Position numbers and translations under genes: made by a program
Assembly (NCBI RefSeq): GCF_045863935.1
Contig: NZ_BTVP01000005.1
Coordinates: forward strand, 1-64,000
Direction: 5' to 3'
From: Parvibaculum sp045863935
GTDB taxonomy: Bacteria > Pseudomonadota > Alphaproteobacteria > Parvibaculales > Parvibaculaceae
Length of the DNA: 64,000 nt
Part shown: one piece after another, positions 10,121 through 18,712 of the stretch
Position numbering within the stretch: position 1 is the first letter of the stretch
Layout of the letters: every line of letters starts with the position of its first letter
The notes under the pieces: model-generated
Databases searched by the model: none
What the model was told of the DNA's origin: nothing
Seen by the model: the letters and a program-made list of their open reading frames with translations, nothing else

Positions 10121-11872
10121 ATGGCCGAGAACGCCAGCAAATGGCCTGCCATGACCATTGAGGAGGCGCATGCCTTCCTCACCTCACCAGGCACGCCCTT
10201 CGAGATGGAAACCGTCGAGATTCGTGGCGTTCCCATCCGCACCTACAAGAACGCGCCGCCCTCCTTGCGCGCGATTCTCGATCTTGGCCGCGCCTGGGGC
10301 GAACGCGAATTCATCATCTATGAGGGCGAGCGCCTCACCTACGAAAACCACTATCGTGCGGCGACTGCCTTCGGCCGTGTGCTCACGGAGAAATACGGTG
10401 TGAAGAAGGGCGACCGCGTCGCCCTCATCATGCGCAACTTCCCCGAATGGTCGATCGTCTTCTGGGCCGTGGCGGCCATCGGCGGCGTCATCGTGCCGCT
10501 CAATGCCTGGGGCACCGGCCCCGAACTCGAATACGGCATCACGGATTCGGGCTCGAAAGTCGTCATCGTCGATCACGAGCGCCTCGACCGCATTCGCCCG
10601 CATCTGAAGGCCCTCGGTCTCAATGGGCTTGTGGCGGTGCGCACGCCGGAGGAAGAATTGGGCGTTGCCGAAGCCTTCGAGACGCTGGTGGCAAAGCCCA
10701 CCGACTATTCGAAGCTCTCCGCCGACCCGCTACCCGATCCGGGCATGCAGCCGGAAGACGACGCCACGATCTTCTATACCTCCGGCACCACCGGCAAGCC
10801 GAAAGGCGCGCTCGGCACGCAGCGCAATATCTGCACCAACCTGATGAACGCCATGCTGGGCGGCGCGCGCGCCTTCATGCGCCGTGGCGAGATACCGCCC
10901 GCGCCCGATCCGGCCGCGCCGCCCCGCGTGATGCTGCTTTCCGTGCCGCTTTTCCATGTGACCGGCTGCCACTCGATCCTCGTCGGCACCTATGCGAGCG
11001 GCGGCAAGCTTGTCATCATGCACAAGTGGAATCCGGAACATGCGCTCGAACTCATCGAACGCGAGGGCGTCACCTCCTTCGGCGGCGTGCCGGCCATGGT
11101 CTGGCAGGTGCTCGAGTCGCCGGACTTCGCCACGCGCGATACCTCGACCGTCGAGTCGATCGGCTATGGCGGTGCGCCCTCCGCGCCCGACCTCGTCGCG
11201 CGCATCAAGAAGCAGTTCCCGAACTGCCATCCCTCGAATGGCTACGGTCTCACGGAAACATCCGCCATCACCACGCAGAACCTCGCAGAGGACTATGTGG
11301 CGAAGCCGGACAGCGCCGGTCCCGCCGTTCCCGTCTGCGACATCAAGGTCGTGGACGAGAAGGGCAACGAAGTACCGCACGGCCAGGTGGGTGAACTCTG
11401 GATCAGGGGCCCGAACATCGTGAAGGGCTACTGGAACAAGCCCGAAGCGACCGCCGCCGCGATCACCGAAGGCGCCTGGTTCCACTCGGGCGATCTCGTG
11501 CGCATGGACGACGAAGGCTTCGTCTACATTCTCGACCGCGCCAAGGACATGCTGATCCGCGGCGGCGAGAACATCTACTGCGTCGAAGTCGAGGACGCGC
11601 TCTACGCGCATCCCGCCGTGATGGATGCCGCCGTCGTCGCCATCCCGCACAAGGTGCTGGGCGAAGAGGTCGGCGCCGTGGTGCAGGTCGCGCCCGGCAA
11701 GGATGTCTCGGAAGAGGAGCTCAAGGCGCATGTCGGCAAGCTGCTGGCTGCCTTCAAGGTACCGGTCAAGATCGAGCTGCGCCACGAGCCGCTGCCGCGC
11801 AATCCGAACGGCAAGATCCTGAAAACCGTGCTCCGCGAGGACATGAAGAAATACACGAAGGACGCCGCCTGA
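10121..11872 (+). CDS. class I adenylate-forming enzyme, probable fatty-acyl-CoA synthetase
   Basis: A 583-residue acyl-CoA ligase. ATP-binding motif YTSGTTGKPKG near residues 219-229; YGLTET near 375-380; GELWIRGPNIVKGYWN near 425-440; hinge/adenylate motif DRAKDMLIRGGENIYC near 471-486; C-terminal lysine motif PRNPNGKILK near 557-566. The sequence around FHVTGCHSILVGTY and the gate region suggests a medium- or long-chain fatty acid substrate, but chain length cannot be fixed. It would supply acyl-CoA to beta-oxidation in the cytoplasm. The ribosome site is AGGGAGA, 7 bases before ATG. A terminator-like hairpin lies about 45 bp downstream. Confidence 0.92.
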   Translation: MAENASKWPAMTIEEAHAFLTSPGTPFEMETVEIRGVPIRTYKNAPPSLRAILDLGRAWGEREFIIYEGERLTYENHYRAATAFGRVLTEKYGVKKGDRVALIMRNFPEWSIVFWAVAAIGGVIVPLNAWGTGPELEYGITDSGSKVVIVDHERLDRIRPHLKALGLNGLVAVRTPEEELGVAEAFETLVAKPTDYSKLSADPLPDPGMQPEDDATIFYTSGTTGKPKGALGTQRNICTNLMNAMLGGARAFMRRGEIPPAPDPAAPPRVMLLSVPLFHVTGCHSILVGTYASGGKLVIMHKWNPEHALELIEREGVTSFGGVPAMVWQVLESPDFATRDTSTVESIGYGGAPSAPDLVARIKKQFPNCHPSNGYGLTETSAITTQNLAEDYVAKPDSAGPAVPVCDIKVVDEKGNEVPHGQVGELWIRGPNIVKGYWNKPEATAAAITEGAWFHSGDLVRMDDEGFVYILDRAKDMLIRGGENIYCVEVEDALYAHPAVMDAAVVAIPHKVLGEEVGAVVQVAPGKDVSEEELKAHVGKLLAAFKVPVKIELRHEPLPRNPNGKILKTVLREDMKKYTKDAA

Positions 11873-11917
11873 TTTTCCGGCGCCCTTTGCCGTAGCGTCA
11901 TCGCCGGTGATTTGCCT

Positions 11918-11956
11918 GAAGCCGTCCGGGAATGGAAATCCCGGGCGGCTTCTTTA
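11918..11956 (+). terminator. hairpin terminator after the acyl-CoA synthetase gene
   Basis: A 14-bp near-perfect inverted repeat (GAAGCCGTCCGGGA at 11918-11931 and TCCCGGGCGGCTTC at 11939-11952, one G:U pair) with a 7-base loop. Only a short T run (TTT) follows, so it is a GC-rich but weak intrinsic terminator. Confidence 0.65.
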
Positions 11957-11988
11957 TGCTTGCGGCAAAGAAACACCGGGAGGACCGA

Positions 11989-12765
11989 ATGAACATATCT
12001 CTGGAAGGCCGCGTTGCCCTCGTCACGGGCGCCAGCCGCGGCATCGGCCGCGCCATCGCTCTGGCACTCGCCGAAGCGGGCGCCGATATCGCCATCAATT
12101 ACCGCCGCGACAAGGAGGCGGCGGACGAAACCGTTGCCGAAATCGAAAAGCTCGGCCGCAAGGCAAAGGCCTATTCCGCCTCGGTTGAAAATTTCGAGGA
12201 AGACCGGGTCATGGTTGCCGACGTGCTGAAGGATTTCGGCTCCATCGGTATCCTCGTCAACAACGCAGGCATCGCCTCGCGCGGCCAGACGGTCGCGGAC
12301 ACCGAGCCGCAGGAACTCGAGCGCGTGCTCCGCGTGCACGCCATGGCGCCGCATTTCATGTCGAAGCTCGTGCTGCCGCATATGCGGAAGGAAAAGCGCG
12401 GCGACATCATCATCATTTCCTCCGTCGCGACGCTCTCCATGTCCGCGAACGGCGGGCCCTACAACATGGGCAAGGCGGCCGCCGAAGCTCTCGCGCTCAC
12501 GCTCGCCAAGGAAGAACGCAAACACGGCATCCGGACGAACATCGTGGCCCCCGGCCTCACCGCAACCGACATGGGCTCGCGCCTCGCCGCCGCCCGCGCA
12601 GGCAAGAAGGGCATGGACATCCACGAACTCGACGCAACCATGCCCTTCGGCCATGTGTGTTCGCCCGAAGAAGTGGCGGCGGCCGTCGTCTATCTCGTCT
12701 CGGACGCAAACCCCTACGCGAACGGCCAGAAGATCAACATCGACGGCGGCGGCGGCTCGGTGTAG
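11989..12765 (+). CDS. SDR family oxidoreductase (3-oxoacyl-ACP reductase-like)
   Basis: A 258-residue short-chain dehydrogenase. TGASRGIG at residues 13-20, NNAG at 91-94, catalytic S145, Y158 and K162 (YNMGK), and a C-terminal ANGQKINIDGGGG. The NADPH-favouring context (NYRRDKEAAD after strand 2) is FabG-like. The substrate is unknown; a ketone/alcohol pair in lipid or ketone metabolism is plausible from the neighbouring CoA ligase. The ATG at 11989 follows GGGAGGACC; an upstream in-frame ATG lies inside the terminator hairpin and was rejected. A GC-rich hairpin follows the gene. Confidence 0.9.
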   Translation: MNISLEGRVALVTGASRGIGRAIALALAEAGADIAINYRRDKEAADETVAEIEKLGRKAKAYSASVENFEEDRVMVADVLKDFGSIGILVNNAGIASRGQTVADTEPQELERVLRVHAMAPHFMSKLVLPHMRKEKRGDIIIISSVATLSMSANGGPYNMGKAAAEALALTLAKEERKHGIRTNIVAPGLTATDMGSRLAAARAGKKGMDIHELDATMPFGHVCSPEEVAAAVVYLVSDANPYANGQKINIDGGGGSV

Positions 12766-12781
12766 CCGGGTTTCCAACCTG

Positions 12782-12803
12782 GGGCCGCCCGCCGGGGCGG
12801 CCC
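12782..12803 (+). terminator. GC hairpin between SDR gene and copper operon
   Basis: GGGCCGCCC (12782-12790 region) pairs with GGGCGGCCC ending at 12803, with a 4-base loop GCCG. There is no U-run, so termination efficiency is uncertain. It may insulate the copper promoter that starts at the next base. Confidence 0.45.
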
Positions 12804-12834
12804 TTGACCTTCCCTCTGCTGGAATGTGCATATT
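12804..12834 (+). promoter_or_regulatory. CueR/MerR-type copper-responsive promoter
   Basis: A -35 element TTGACC (12804-12809) and a -10 element CATATT (12829-12834) are 19 bp apart, the overlong spacing used by MerR-family activators. Inside the spacer is the dyad ACCTTCC-N7-GGAATGT (12808-12828 region), one or two bases off the known CueR operator ACCTTCC-N7-GGAAGGT. The downstream genes are copper genes, which supports the call. The predicted transcription start (near 12841) coincides with the ATG of the first gene, suggesting a leaderless mRNA. No cueR gene is visible in this window. Confidence 0.7.
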
Positions 12835-12840
12835 CATTTC

Positions 12841-13257
12841 ATGAGATGGCTCAGGCTTCAGATTCCGGTTCTCTACCTCGCGAGTGTCCTGCTCGCGACG
12901 GTGCTCCAATGCGTTCCGGCTTCTGCGGCGCAGATGCCCGCTGCTCATCACGCAGCGGCAACGCATCAGCATGAGGGGCATGGTCATTCGACCCCGCTGG
13001 AGCAACACGGGTCCCACCCTTGCCACGGCAGCGATCTGACCTGCCTCTGTGATCGGGCGGACGTCGCGTCGCTCGTCACGCATTTCAAGTCGCGCGACCT
13101 GCCAGAGGCGAAGGTGCTCATTCAGCTTCGATGGCAGACGCCAGATACCGGTCTGGCCTTGCAGCCCTCGCCATCGGTGAAGCCGCCGGAAAACCGGCTC
13201 CTTCGAAGACGGGCTTATACCGACGCCTACCGCCGTACGAATCGTCTCCTGATCTAG
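12841..13257 (+). CDS. exported His-rich small protein, copper-operon leader gene
   Basis: A 138-residue protein with an N-terminal signal peptide (MRWLRLQIPVLYLASVLLATVLQCVPASA, cleavage around residue 30). It then has a His-rich stretch (HHAAATHQHEGHGHSTPLEQHGSHPCHGSD) and cysteines in HPCHG and LTCLCD, which could bind Cu(I)/Cu(II) in the periplasm. The basic C-terminal tail is featureless. No named family is certain; DUF2946-like small proteins near copper genes look similar. It lies directly downstream of the CueR-like promoter and 63 bp before copA, so it is probably the first gene of the operon. There is no Shine-Dalgarno; the predicted transcription start falls on the ATG. A GTG at 12826 would lie upstream of that start. 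Confidence 0.72.
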   Translation: MRWLRLQIPVLYLASVLLATVLQCVPASAAQMPAAHHAAATHQHEGHGHSTPLEQHGSHPCHGSDLTCLCDRADVASLVTHFKSRDLPEAKVLIQLRWQTPDTGLALQPSPSVKPPENRLLRRRAYTDAYRRTNRLLI

Positions 13258-13320
13258 CGCTCTCTTCGTCGAGTCCGGCGCCTTCGGGCGCTCTTTCTCA
13301 ACGAATGGAGAGACGCGGTC

Positions 13321-15084
13321 ATGTTTCCGAATATCAAGCTTGCGGAAGGCCCGGTTCGCCGGGCCGCATCCGCCCTGCTGTTGCTTGCGGCGTTCATTGC
13401 GGCATCGCCGGCACTTGCAGGCAACTACCGCCTCACCGTTTCGACCGCGAAGATCGAGATCGGTGGCCGCACCGTCGAAAAGATGACCATCGACGGCGGC
13501 ATTCCGGGTCCAACGCTCCGCCTGACGGAAGGCGAAGACGCAACGATCACCGTCGTGAACGAGACGGACGAGAAAACCTCCGTGCATTGGCATGGGCTGA
13601 TGCTGCCGGGAATGATGGACGGGTCGCCCGGCTTCAACGGTTTCATGGGCATCGCGCCCGGCGCGTCCTACACCTACACGTTCCGCATCCGGCAGAGCGG
13701 CACCTACTGGTATCACAGTCATTCCGGCACGCAGGATCAGAGTGTGCTCGGGGCGATCGTCATCGATCCTGCGGAACCTTCTCCCGAGCAGGCCGATCGC
13801 GACTATGTCGTCCTTCTCGGCGACGCCACGCCGGAAGATTCCGATCGCGTGTTCCGCAACCTCAAGGCCGATCCCGGCTACTACAATTACAACAAGCGCA
13901 CGCTGCTCGATTTCTTTGGCGATGCGCGCCAGCAGGGGTTCGGCGCCACGCTGAAGGATCGTCTCGATTGGGGCGCCATGCGGATGGACCCGACCGATCT
14001 CGCAGATGTCAGCGGTTACTCCTTCCTCGTCAACGGCAAGACACCGGACCGGAACGAAACCTTTATTTTCAAAAAGGGCGAGCGGATCCGCCTGCGCCTG
14101 ATCAACGGCTCGGCGATGACGCTGTTCGACGTGCGAATTCCGGGCCTGAAGATGACGGTCGTCGCGGCCGACGGCAACGATGTCGAACCGGTTTCCGTGG
14201 ACGAAATCCGCATGGGTGTCGCGGAGCGTTACGACGTGATCGTCGAACCGAAAGGCGAGCGAGCCTACACCTTCATTGCCGAACCCATCGATCGGACAGG
14301 CTATGCGCGCGCGACGCTGGCGACCGCTGAAGGGCAGGAAGGGCCGGTCCCGGAAAGAAGGCCGCGTGCCCTGCTCGGCATGGCCGACATGGGAATGACG
14401 CATGACGGCGACGATATGGCGAACATGGATCACGGCGCCATGGATCACGGAGCCATGGACCACAGCGCAATGGGTCACGCAGCCGCAAACAAGGCCATGG
14501 ATGCGGTTGTATCTGAAACCCGGCCGGTCGGCTGGGCTTCGGGCTCTCCGCCGGAGGCAAAGGTGCTGGCCTATGGCGACCTGCGCTCACTACGCGCGCG
14601 CGATGACAACAGCGAACCGGCCCGTACCGTCGAGATGCGGCTCACAGGCAATATGGAGCGCTACGTCTGGACGCTGAATGGCGACAGGTTCAGCGAAGCC
14701 ATGCCGGTTCGCGTCCGTTATGGCGAGCGTGTGCGTCTTACCTTCGTCAACGAAACGATGATGGCGCATCCGATGCATCTCCACGGCATGTTCTTCGAGT
14801 TGGAGAACGGCGCGGGAAACCGGCGTCCCCTGAAGGACACCGTCATCGTACCGCCGGGACAATCCGTATCCGTCGTCCTGACGGCGCGTGAAGTCGGCGC
14901 ATGGCCACTCCATTGTCACCTGCTCTATCACATGGCCGCCGGCATGATGACGGCCTTTGTGGTGCAGCCGCCGGACACGGGAGAAGACAAGCTGACGCCG
15001 GACGGTGCGGCCGTTCCCCTTTCCGTCAATCGGGACATGCCGGGAAGCACACACTCGACGCATTCCATGCATGGAGGACATTGA
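13321..15084 (+). CDS. copA: copper resistance protein CopA, multicopper oxidase
   Basis: A 587-residue periplasmic multicopper oxidase. The signal region contains VRRAASALLLLAAF (a Tat-like twin arginine at residues 13-14). The copper sites are HWHG (89-92), HSH (132-134), HPMHLHG (483-489) and HCHLLYHM (531-538). These supply the T1 and T2/T3 ligands. A Met/His-rich insert (about 355-385, repeated MDHGAM/MDHSAM units) and the C-terminal HSTHSMHGGH probably bind extra copper. The product oxidises Cu(I) and sequesters copper. It precedes copB with an ATGA overlap. The ribosome site is GGAGAG (13303-13308). Confidence 0.95.
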   Translation: MFPNIKLAEGPVRRAASALLLLAAFIAASPALAGNYRLTVSTAKIEIGGRTVEKMTIDGGIPGPTLRLTEGEDATITVVNETDEKTSVHWHGLMLPGMMDGSPGFNGFMGIAPGASYTYTFRIRQSGTYWYHSHSGTQDQSVLGAIVIDPAEPSPEQADRDYVVLLGDATPEDSDRVFRNLKADPGYYNYNKRTLLDFFGDARQQGFGATLKDRLDWGAMRMDPTDLADVSGYSFLVNGKTPDRNETFIFKKGERIRLRLINGSAMTLFDVRIPGLKMTVVAADGNDVEPVSVDEIRMGVAERYDVIVEPKGERAYTFIAEPIDRTGYARATLATAEGQEGPVPERRPRALLGMADMGMTHDGDDMANMDHGAMDHGAMDHSAMGHAAANKAMDAVVSETRPVGWASGSPPEAKVLAYGDLRSLRARDDNSEPARTVEMRLTGNMERYVWTLNGDRFSEAMPVRVRYGERVRLTFVNETMMAHPMHLHGMFFELENGAGNRRPLKDTVIVPPGQSVSVVLTAREVGAWPLHCHLLYHMAAGMMTAFVVQPPDTGEDKLTPDGAAVPLSVNRDMPGSTHSTHSMHGGH

Positions 15085-15800
15085 TGAACAGGATTTCAAT
15101 CCTCGCTTGTGTGGCGGGGTCTCTCCTTGCAACTGCGGCCGCGGCGCAGGAGGAAGTCGATATGTCCGCCGCGCACGAAAGCGAGCTTTTTCATGTGATG
15201 GAGGTCGAACTCGATTATGCCGACGCGCATGACGGTCTGTGGAACTGGAACCTCGATGGCTGGGTGGGCGGTGACGTCGAGCGCCTCTGGATAAGGTCGG
15301 AAGGCGAGATTGCCGACGGCGGCTTCGAGGGCGCGGAAGTGCAGTTCCTCTATGGTCGAAATTTCCACCCGTTCTGGGATGCGTTGATCGGCGTCCGTCA
15401 GGACCTGGGGCCGGATAGTGAAACCTACCTGGCTGCCGGCGTTGCCGGTCTCGCTCCTTACTTTTTCGAGACGGAGGCGACGGCCTTTGTCTCGACGGAA
15501 GGAGACCTGTCCGCGCGCTTCAAGCAGAGCTTCGAGCTTCCTGTCACCCAGCGGCTGATCGTGGAGCCGCACATCGAACTGAGTGCCTTCGCGCAGGACG
15601 TGCCGGAGCAAGGGTTTGGCGCGGGCTTCAGCGATGTCGAGGCCGGCCTTCAGATCCGCTACGAGGTCACGCGGAAGTTCGCCCCTTATGTCGACCTCAT
15701 CTGGGAGCGCGACCTCGGTGAAACGGCGTCTCTCACGCGTGCAAGCGGCGAGGATGTCGAAGATACGACCCTGCGCTTCGGTGTGAGAGCGTGGTTTTGA
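15084..15800 (+). CDS. copB: copper resistance protein CopB, outer-membrane protein
   Basis: A 238-residue protein with a signal peptide (MNRISILACVAGSLLATAAAAQ). It then has alternating beta-strand segments with aromatic girdles (FLYGRNFHPFWDALIGVRQDL; YEVTRKFAPYVDLIWER) ending in a terminal aromatic (RAWF), typical of a small outer-membrane barrel. This matches the CopB family, which acts with CopA in copper tolerance. It lacks the long Met/His-rich N-terminal repeat seen in Pseudomonas CopB. Start overlaps the copA stop (ATGA), so the two are translationally coupled. Its stop is followed after one base by the convergent glucan synthase gene. Confidence 0.88.
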   Translation: MNRISILACVAGSLLATAAAAQEEVDMSAAHESELFHVMEVELDYADAHDGLWNWNLDGWVGGDVERLWIRSEGEIADGGFEGAEVQFLYGRNFHPFWDALIGVRQDLGPDSETYLAAGVAGLAPYFFETEATAFVSTEGDLSARFKQSFELPVTQRLIVEPHIELSAFAQDVPEQGFGAGFSDVEAGLQIRYEVTRKFAPYVDLIWERDLGETASLTRASGEDVEDTTLRFGVRAWF

Positions 15801-15801
15801 G

Positions 15802-18531
15802 CTACTCGGCGGGCGACAGCACGCCTGATGCCTCGCTCTTTCCGCCGCGGCGGAAGAGCGAGGGCATCACGTTGATGAACGACAGCAGCACGGCCGAGGC
15901 GTAGGGCACGGACTGCACGAGCAGCACGCCGACCCAGAGCCGCGAATGGCTGTCCGCGAAATGCGGGCTCGTGAGGAAGGCAACCGCAACGCCCCAGAGC
16001 AGCGCCAGCATCAGGCTTTCCTCGCGCACCTGGATGAAGGCGGCCGCGAGCGGCGGCTTGTCCTCGCATTTCGGTGTGCGGATGAACGGCTTGCTCGTCG
16101 TGATCATGCCGTTGAGCATGGCCTTGGCAACCGTATGCGTGAGGCCGAGCGCGGCAACGCCCGCACCGAGGCTTTCGAGGAAGCTGCAATCCTTCACGCG
16201 CACGGCATAGAGCCAGAGCGAGCGCACGAACTTGAAGGCAAAGCTGCCGATGGTCGGAATGAGGAAAGCAGCGACCGGCAGCGAGATCATGCTTGGCTGG
16301 TAGAGTGCCCAGGCCGACAGCACGACGCTTGCCGTGGTGAAGAGAAGCGCCAGCCCGTCCGCGAACCAGGGCAGCCACCCGGCGAGGAAATAGTAGCGCT
16401 GTGCGCCCGACAGTCCGCGCTTCCGGCGCGCCCAGGGCGCAAGCGCATCCCAGTGATGCTTCACGATCTGCACCGCGCCATAGGCCCAGCGGAAGCGCTG
16501 GCTGATATAGCCCGCAAGCGTGTCCGGCGTGAGCCCGCGCCCGAAGGAATGGTTCACATAGACGCTGTCATAGCCTGCCCGGTAGAGCTTGATGCCGAGT
16601 TCCGCGTCCTCGCAGATGCACCACTCCGCCCAGCCGCCGACGCGCTTCAGCGCACTCTTGCGCACCTGCGTCATGGTGCCGTGCTGGATGATCGCGTTGA
16701 AGTTGTTGCGCTGGACCATGCCGATATGGAAGAAGCCGGCATATTCCCAATAGGTCATGTTCTTGAACATGCTCTCGTGCCGGTCGCGATAGTCCTGCGG
16801 GGCCTGCACGAAGCCGACATCCGGCTTGTCGAAATAGGGAACGAGTGTCTTCAGCCAGTTCGGTTCGACCTGGTAGTCGCTGTCGATGACGGCGATGATT
16901 TCGGCATCTTCCGCCGTCTTCTCGAGACCGAAATTGAGCGCGCCCGCCTTGAAGCCTGGCCAGTTTTCGAGATGGAAGAAGCGGAACTTCGGCCCGAGCT
17001 TCGCGCAATAGTCGCGCACCGGCTGCCAGACTTCCGGGTCCGTCGTGTTGTTGTCGAGCACGAGCACTTCGTAATTCTCGTAGTCGAGTTTCGCGAGCGC
17101 GGCGAGCGTTTCGCCCACCATCTCCGGCGGCTCGTTATGGATCGGCACATGGATCGAGACTTTTGTCGTCGGATTGACGGCATGTTCGTCGAAGGGTTCG
17201 AAGTGCCGCGAGCCGCGATGCGTCCAGATCACCTCGACGAACTCGATCGCCTCGGCAAGAAGCACGATGAGGAGCAGCCCCTGCGCAAAGAACAGGAAGC
17301 TCCAGACCGTGGCGCCGACCCAGGTGAAGTAGAGCCCGGTGACGGAGAGCCCCGCCCAGGCGATGGCGGAGCCCGCAAGCTGCGTCAACACCGCGAAGAT
17401 GACGACGCCGGCAGGCCGCACATGGCGCTGCCGCAGCATGAAGAGCATCGCCGGCACGAGCGCGAGGCCCGCCGCGAGCGATGCCCAGAAGCGCCATTCC
17501 GGTGCTTCCGAAATGCTGCCGGCCATCGGGAATTTCGGCTGTCGGTCGGCATTGTAGATGCCCCAGAAGGCGCCTGCCGCGCCTTCCTCGGATGCCTTCC
17601 ACGGCTGGTCGAAGGCTTCCATCACGTAATAGGTGAGGTCTTCCGTCTTCGCGCGGTTCAGGAACTCGCGCATGAAGGTCGCCTGGTTGACGAGCGAGGG
17701 AACGGCTTCCGTGTTCAGTTCGGCGGGCGAAAGACCGGGGTAGGGACGGCGCGGAATGATCTTGCCGCGGCTCGGCCAACCCACTTCGGTCACGACGATG
17801 GGTTTGTTCGGATAGGCCGCGCGCAATTCGTCGAGCCGCTCGAACACGGAATCGACCGCGATGTCGATCGGAATGCCTTCCCAGTAGGGCAGGATCTGCA
17901 CGCCGATATAGTCGACCGCTTTCACGAGTTCCGGATTCTTGAGCCAGATATGCGGCGGCTCGGCGGTCGAGACCGGCTTCCAGATCTTCTGCTTCGCGCG
18001 CTTGATGTAGCCGATCAGATCCTCGATCGGGATGTCGTTGCGCAGCAGCACCTCGTTGCCGACGAGCACGCGCACCACGTTGCGGCGCGGCGCCAGCGCG
18101 ACGAGCTGTTGCAGCTCGCGTTCGTTGCGCTCGAGATCGGGGCCGATCCACGCGCCGACGGCGACGGAAAGGTCGTATTGTGCCGCAAGTTCGGGAATGT
18201 GCTCCTGGCCCCGCACGACGCTGTAGCTGCGGATCGCCTGCACCGTGCCGGAGAGAAGCTTCATGTCGGCTTCGATCTCCGAAAGGCTCGGATGCTTGTT
18301 CTGCGTCGGGTCCTGGCCCTGCCGATAGGGGCTGTAGGAGAGCCCGACGATTTCGCCCGTCCAGGCTTCCGCGTGATGCGGCCTGTTCAGCGCCGCCCAG
18401 ACCGCGAGATTGGCCGCGATGACGATGGGCAGCACGATGAAGAGGAAAAGCGCCTGCCGCACGAAGACGGAGTGCCGCCAGGAGCGCGGGTTGGCCTGCG
18501 GGGTCTCGGGAGTGGGGTCGGGCTTGTCCAT
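15802..18531 (-). CDS. GH17-GT2 fusion, NdvC-like beta-glucan synthase
   Basis: A 909-residue inner-membrane protein that fuses a glycoside-hydrolase-17-like domain to a glycosyltransferase-2. After a membrane helix (23-48) the GH17 part (about 60-345) has LVGNEV with the acid E160 and VVTEVGWPS with nucleophile E249. Membrane helices follow (about 347-435), then GT2 (about 455-690) with DSD at 550-552, EDAELG at 641-646 and QRFRW at 678-682, then more helices. The layout matches rhizobial NdvC/NdvB-type enzymes that make and branch cyclic beta-1,3/1,6-glucans exported to the periplasm, important for osmotic adaptation. The GH17 domain probably acts as a transglycosylase. It stands alone on the minus strand. 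Confidence 0.85.
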   Translation of the reverse strand: MDKPDPTPETPQANPRSWRHSVFVRQALFLFIVLPIVIAANLAVWAALNRPHHAEAWTGEIVGLSYSPYRQGQDPTQNKHPSLSEIEADMKLLSGTVQAIRSYSVVRGQEHIPELAAQYDLSVAVGAWIGPDLERNERELQQLVALAPRRNVVRVLVGNEVLLRNDIPIEDLIGYIKRAKQKIWKPVSTAEPPHIWLKNPELVKAVDYIGVQILPYWEGIPIDIAVDSVFERLDELRAAYPNKPIVVTEVGWPSRGKIIPRRPYPGLSPAELNTEAVPSLVNQATFMREFLNRAKTEDLTYYVMEAFDQPWKASEEGAAGAFWGIYNADRQPKFPMAGSISEAPEWRFWASLAAGLALVPAMLFMLRQRHVRPAGVVIFAVLTQLAGSAIAWAGLSVTGLYFTWVGATVWSFLFFAQGLLLIVLLAEAIEFVEVIWTHRGSRHFEPFDEHAVNPTTKVSIHVPIHNEPPEMVGETLAALAKLDYENYEVLVLDNNTTDPEVWQPVRDYCAKLGPKFRFFHLENWPGFKAGALNFGLEKTAEDAEIIAVIDSDYQVEPNWLKTLVPYFDKPDVGFVQAPQDYRDRHESMFKNMTYWEYAGFFHIGMVQRNNFNAIIQHGTMTQVRKSALKRVGGWAEWCICEDAELGIKLYRAGYDSVYVNHSFGRGLTPDTLAGYISQRFRWAYGAVQIVKHHWDALAPWARRKRGLSGAQRYYFLAGWLPWFADGLALLFTTASVVLSAWALYQPSMISLPVAAFLIPTIGSFAFKFVRSLWLYAVRVKDCSFLESLGAGVAALGLTHTVAKAMLNGMITTSKPFIRTPKCEDKPPLAAAFIQVREESLMLALLWGVAVAFLTSPHFADSHSRLWVGVLLVQSVPYASAVLLSFINVMPSLFRRGGKSEASGVLSPAE

Positions 18532-18712
18532 CTATCGTCCGTCATGCGCAGCAAGCTGGGAAAAACGGCTCATAGTCTGGACGGCCCAGCCCCGTCGTCC
18601 ACGCGCCGGACACCCCGGCGAAGCGCCCTTATTGGCCGCCACCGTGACCAAATTAGGGCAACTTTCCCGATTACCCGGATGGTCCGGAAATCCCGGTGTG
18701 AGTTGACTTTAA

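Noticed and set aside
11602..14478. Minus-strand open frame of about 958 codons
   Set aside because: Opposite the acyl-CoA synthetase, SDR and copper genes; no motifs and shadow-like composition.
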